Source: Sitta carolinensis
Taxonomy: Eukaryota > Chordata > Aves > Passeriformes > Sittidae
DNA length: 64,000 bases
Reading direction: 5' to 3'
NCBI GenBank assembly: GCA_032173965.1
Contig: CM063284.1
Location: 134,159,125 to 134,223,124 of the forward strand
The position numbers and the translations under genes were made by a program. Positions 60,407 to 64,000 of this stretch are shown piece by piece. The notes beneath the pieces are model-generated. The model was not told the origin of the DNA. It saw only the letters and a program-made list of their open reading frames with translations, and searched no databases. Positions within the stretch are counted from its first letter, which is position 1. Every line of letters begins with the position of its first letter.

Positions 60407-60560
60407 GAGGAGAGGAGAGGAGAGGAGAGGAGAGGAGAGGAGAGGAGAGGAGAGGAGAGGAGAGGAGAGGAGAGGAGAGGAGAGGAGAGGAGAGGAGAGG
60501 AGAGGAGAGGAGAGGAGAGGAGAGGAGAGGAGAGGAGAGGAGAGGAGAGGAGAGGAGAGG
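60407..60560. repeat. (GGAGA)n pentanucleotide microsatellite, uninterrupted
   Basis: About 31 perfect AGAGG units, 154 bp, without a single interruption. The purine strand is the plus strand, as in the array at 40.65 kb. Perfect arrays of this length are usually highly length-variable. The EERRG peptide frame across it is an artefact. Confidence 0.98.
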
Positions 60561-61834
60561 ATAACCTTACTGAATATAAACTGGAAAGTGTTCAGGTTTT
60601 TAATGTTGCAATGGATTTTCCACTTTCTGAAGAAAAAGTATTTGGCTTTTAAGAAGAATTTTATGTGACAACAAAAGGATGATTCATTACAGAAACAATA
60701 TTTCAGTAGAGTATTATTCAGTCTGATTTCATGTCTTTTTCAGGTGCATGGTTCTCCTGCAACAATGGGATACAACAACATTCTCCAATTGAGAATATTA
60801 TGCAGTTGCTTAAGAGTGTACACAGGGAGATGTCCATTTGAGTGACTGTTATCTCACTGGCATAGGCCTGCTGTCAAATAGGAGCAATTATTCCAACACA
60901 GTCAAATTAAATTTTCATAACTACAAAGCTGCATTTTACCTTGGGGCACAACCTGATGCCCATTTCTTCATTCCTCTTTCCTTAATCCTCTATATTAAAT
61001 CTAAACAAATCAATGTTTACTAACATTAATATTTTAACATACAGTACTTGCTCTGCCTTCTGACATCTTGTGCCTTTATTAGTAACATGGTGAAGGCTCT
61101 GTGCAGCGTTTGCTTTCTGCCAAAGATCCTTTTTTTGGTTTTCATTATTTTTAACTGGTCATTTCTTTATGTGTGAATGTGCACATACAAGTGTATATTT
61201 TTCTGCCACTTAAGTCACCAAAAATTCCTAATTAATTAAAAAACCCAAATCATCTCACCACTGAACAAAAGTCAGATTATGAAAAGACTAAGGGAGCATC
61301 AAAAAACCCTGCTTCAATTTCTGCATTAATCAAGTGAACAAAATGGGTTCACTTCCCTGTTCAGTTACATCTTGGTCCCCAGATTTACCAGCACAGGTGC
61401 ATGCACTTTTATGAAAGCACCCCTCTCTCTCTAAGGACTGAAGGCAAGGGCTTCTCAAACTATATCAACAGCAAAGCACATCTGCTGCTTGTGAAACTGC
61501 TTCCCCAATACAACGATCCCACAACTGTCTTCGTAGTCACAGACCCCTGATACCCAAGCTGCAACTGCTTCATATTCCTATTAGATGTCTTCCAAATACC
61601 TAATTATAGTATTTGAATGACTACTCAATACCTGGACTAGTGTTTGTCTCTATGTGATACAAAGCAAACTAATGGATAAGAACTCAAATCAATTAAAATA
61701 ATTAAAATGGTATTCTATTTCCTTTCTTCTTTCCTTCACTCCCACCCTTCCCATTCATTTTGTAACTTTCCTGCTTATATCTATACCATAAGTCCCCCTG
61801 CATTATTTCTCTGTCCCTAGTGAAGTTTAAAACT
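60561..61834. other. Unique non-coding sequence
   Basis: No gene or repeat is recognised. Confidence 0.5.
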
Positions 61835-61960
61835 CCTTTCCATTTAGTATCAGCAAATGTAATTACAGGCTAGTTACTTCCATTTCCAACTAATTAATGA
61901 AAATGTTAAATAAGAATGGACCTAAAATACCTTCCTAGGAATCCACTGGGTAAGGTTTTC
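61835..61960 (-). mobile_element. CR1/L3-type LINE fragment
   Basis: On the plus strand, TTTAGTATCAGCAAATGTAA is followed by ATTAATGAAAATGTTAAATA, then AGAATGGACCTAAAATAC, and then GGAATCCACTGGG. This matches the reversed CR1 reverse-transcriptase block ('ggtgtcatctgcaaacttg ... atgaaaatgttgaataagac cggtcc ... ggcaccccactag'). The same element may extend to about 62180, but similarity fades. It is an old, dead copy. Confidence 0.65.
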
Positions 61961-64000
61961 AATTTCTATAATATGGTCACTCTCTTCCCAGAAAGACTTT
62001 TCAGAAAATATTGACATCACCTCTTTATTTAGTTGGTGGGAGTATCTGTATAGTCATCCAGATTCCTCCAGGACTAAGTATAATCTCTCTCATTGCCTTG
62101 AATTTCTTGCCAGCTCATCAGCTAGCAAAGCCAGGCTTGAAAACTGAGATCCTTGGCACACAGCTACTGTTAGTTTAAGGGCTTATTTCTTTGCTGAAGA
62201 TGAGGAGTTGGGGATAGAAAGAAAATTACCCTTATTTAAGTTGTTCTAGTACTAGCACTGGTTTACCTATGGCTCGGAGTATGAACTTGAAAGTAGAATT
62301 CTGTAGGCTGTGTCCATCAGCAATGAAAAAAAAGAGATATATAATTACCAAAGTAACATCAACAGCCACATTTTTTTCTGCCTTTTTATTATTAGAAAAA
62401 GTTAAGTCCTGATATCGAGTTCATTCGTTGTGTTTTCTGGCACACACTGGATGTTTGTATGCCTGCTGGGCTGGAATCCTGATGCTGGAAAAAATAAAAT
62501 AATGCGTGCTGCAATTTCTAGCTAGCTACTGGGCTCTTCCCTGCACTTAGCTTCAAAGATTTTTTAAAACATATTTTTCTGCACCACAGCTCTGAGTTGC
62601 TAAATCCAGAAATTGAAACATTCTGGGAACCAAATCATTTGGGGGAAAATCAAAGCTCTTGGAATGTTGCCCTAGGATTTTGAAGATAGCAGTTAATAGT
62701 AAAAATGTTCAATATTTTTAAGGAAATCCCAATTATAAAAGGCTGCACCATTCAAATCCATGATTCAGGAATAGAATGAATGCTACATGTCTAACAGTGA
62801 AGGAAATTCATGCCTGTGTTGTGAAGGTAGGAATTAATAAAGAAAAGCAAACCTCTTGCATTTTATGACTTTTTTGAATTTGTATTTACATGCTATGAAC
62901 AGTTGCATGTGAATTCAAAGATGAAAATTATTTAGTGGTTCAGGTAAGTCTCTATAAAAGGTCTGACAACAACTGTAAAACACTATATAATTTATGTAAT
63001 TTGTATTTAAATACTGGTGTTTTCCAAATGGAAAGAGAAAGGATTAGGGAATGGATGAGTTTAAATGGTGGTGTCAAGGTTTCTTTCCCTCCTCTACCAC
63101 AATTCCCTAATGCTTGAATTGTGCAATTATATTTTAAAGCATATTTTAGTTGAAGTATAAGTTTGCAGAGGTTGTAGTTACACTACTTATATCTGCTGTA
63201 AATGTGTGCCCTCTGTGAAAGGGCTGCTCAGGACTCAGTGGTGATAAGGTGATCTCTTCAGTTAGTTCTCAGCAGTACCCAGTTCTCTGAAGCTGTTGCC
63301 AGCACTGTGGAGTAAACAGAAAGGAATGGCTGAGGATAAATGGAAAGACAACATGAATTAATGGCAACGAAAATTTACCTCAGACTATAATGACTATGAG
63401 GTCATGATCAGAGAGAAAAAAACCTGACAAAACCAGACCTTTTAGACTTTTCCAAATGCTCCCAAATCCCAAAGCTACAATATCCTCAAGATTTCAAAGA
63501 TAGTAATAGTGTAGCCTGAAGGCCCTATCTTTTTAGGCAGATTACTGGTGGTCCCCAGGGAAGAATCTGTATCAAGGTCAATAGGACCACTGGGCAAACT
63601 GATTGAAAAGCCTGAGGAGTGAAAAAAGTGTAAAACTGCAAAGTAGTCTGAGGGCTCTGCCAACAGAAGTCCCTCTATCATGGTCATTTATTTATCAGAA
63701 GCCTTATATATGTGAAACATTCTGCTTATTTTACTACAATATGCAATAATTTTAAGTGTAATTATTGAGGAGAGCCTGGATTTAGAGACCATGTGCTATT
63801 GAACACTGGGAGCACTGCTGAACAGGCCCTCATGCAGGAAGGGTGCAGAAGCAGTGGTGATGCACACATATGCTCAAGGGGTGTGTGTTAAACAATGATG
63901 TTTGGCATATGGGACTTAAAGATGTCATGTGTAGAACAGAATGTCTTTACAGTAGTTGAATATTTTCTTTATAAAGCAAAATAATATTTCCACCAATCTG
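61961..64000. other. Unique non-coding sequence to the window end
   Basis: No gene, RNA or repeat beyond the possible weak continuation of the CR1 fragment. The 63475-63687 minus-strand frame has no recognisable domain. Confidence 0.5.

Noticed and set aside
60393..60668. 91-codon frame with EERRG repeats
   Set aside because: It is a translation of the (GGAGA)n microsatellite plus random flank.
1..64000. CRISPR arrays, tRNA or rRNA genes
   Set aside because: No regularly spaced repeats with unique spacers, and no tRNA A/B-box pair or ribosomal RNA core sequence was seen on either strand.

Overview
The window looks like a gene-poor stretch of vertebrate nuclear DNA, most likely from a bird. 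It is AT-rich and carries no open reading frame that looks like a real gene; the longest is 173 codons and has no recognisable domain. What can be recognised is mostly retrotransposon debris of the CR1 (chicken repeat 1) family, with the 3'-terminal ATTCTATG-type ends typical of bird and reptile CR1. There is also one solo long terminal repeat (LTR) of an endogenous retrovirus with an intact 6-bp target-site duplication, and one or two short terminal-inverted-repeat DNA elements of a kind I associate with archosaurs and turtles. Two long pentanucleotide polypurine microsatellites complete the list. There is no bacterial-type organisation (no operons, ribosome binding sites or dense coding).

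Layout. 1-9.5 kb: unique AT-rich DNA with a paired palindrome at 2042-2078, a short DNA element near 6.43 kb and a CR1 scrap at 7.4-7.57 kb. 9.5-10 kb: a CpG cluster followed by a TATA-like site, standing out from its AT-rich surroundings. 11.95-14.35 kb: three CR1 pieces, one about 1.5 kb long and running backwards, including decayed reverse-transcriptase sequence. 15.74-16.34 kb: the solo LTR. 16.3-38.4 kb: unique sequence with scattered low-complexity tracts, two GC-rich blocks (28.2 and 35.2 kb) and several segments, best at 29.28-30.08 kb, dense in homeodomain and POU octamer motifs like a developmental enhancer. 38.45-38.59 kb: inverted-repeat element. 40.65-40.79 kb: (GGGAA)n array beside a forward CR1 fragment (about 40.98-41.89 kb). 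43.6, 57.3 and 61.9 kb: further CR1 scraps. 60.41-60.56 kb: a perfect (GGAGA)n array of about 31 units.

No protein-coding exon, tRNA, rRNA or known small RNA could be supported. The window reads as a gene desert or a very large intron. Its likely functional content, if any, is regulatory. Repeat family assignments are made by eye from remembered family consensus features, without alignment; boundaries of old repeats are approximate to tens of bases.
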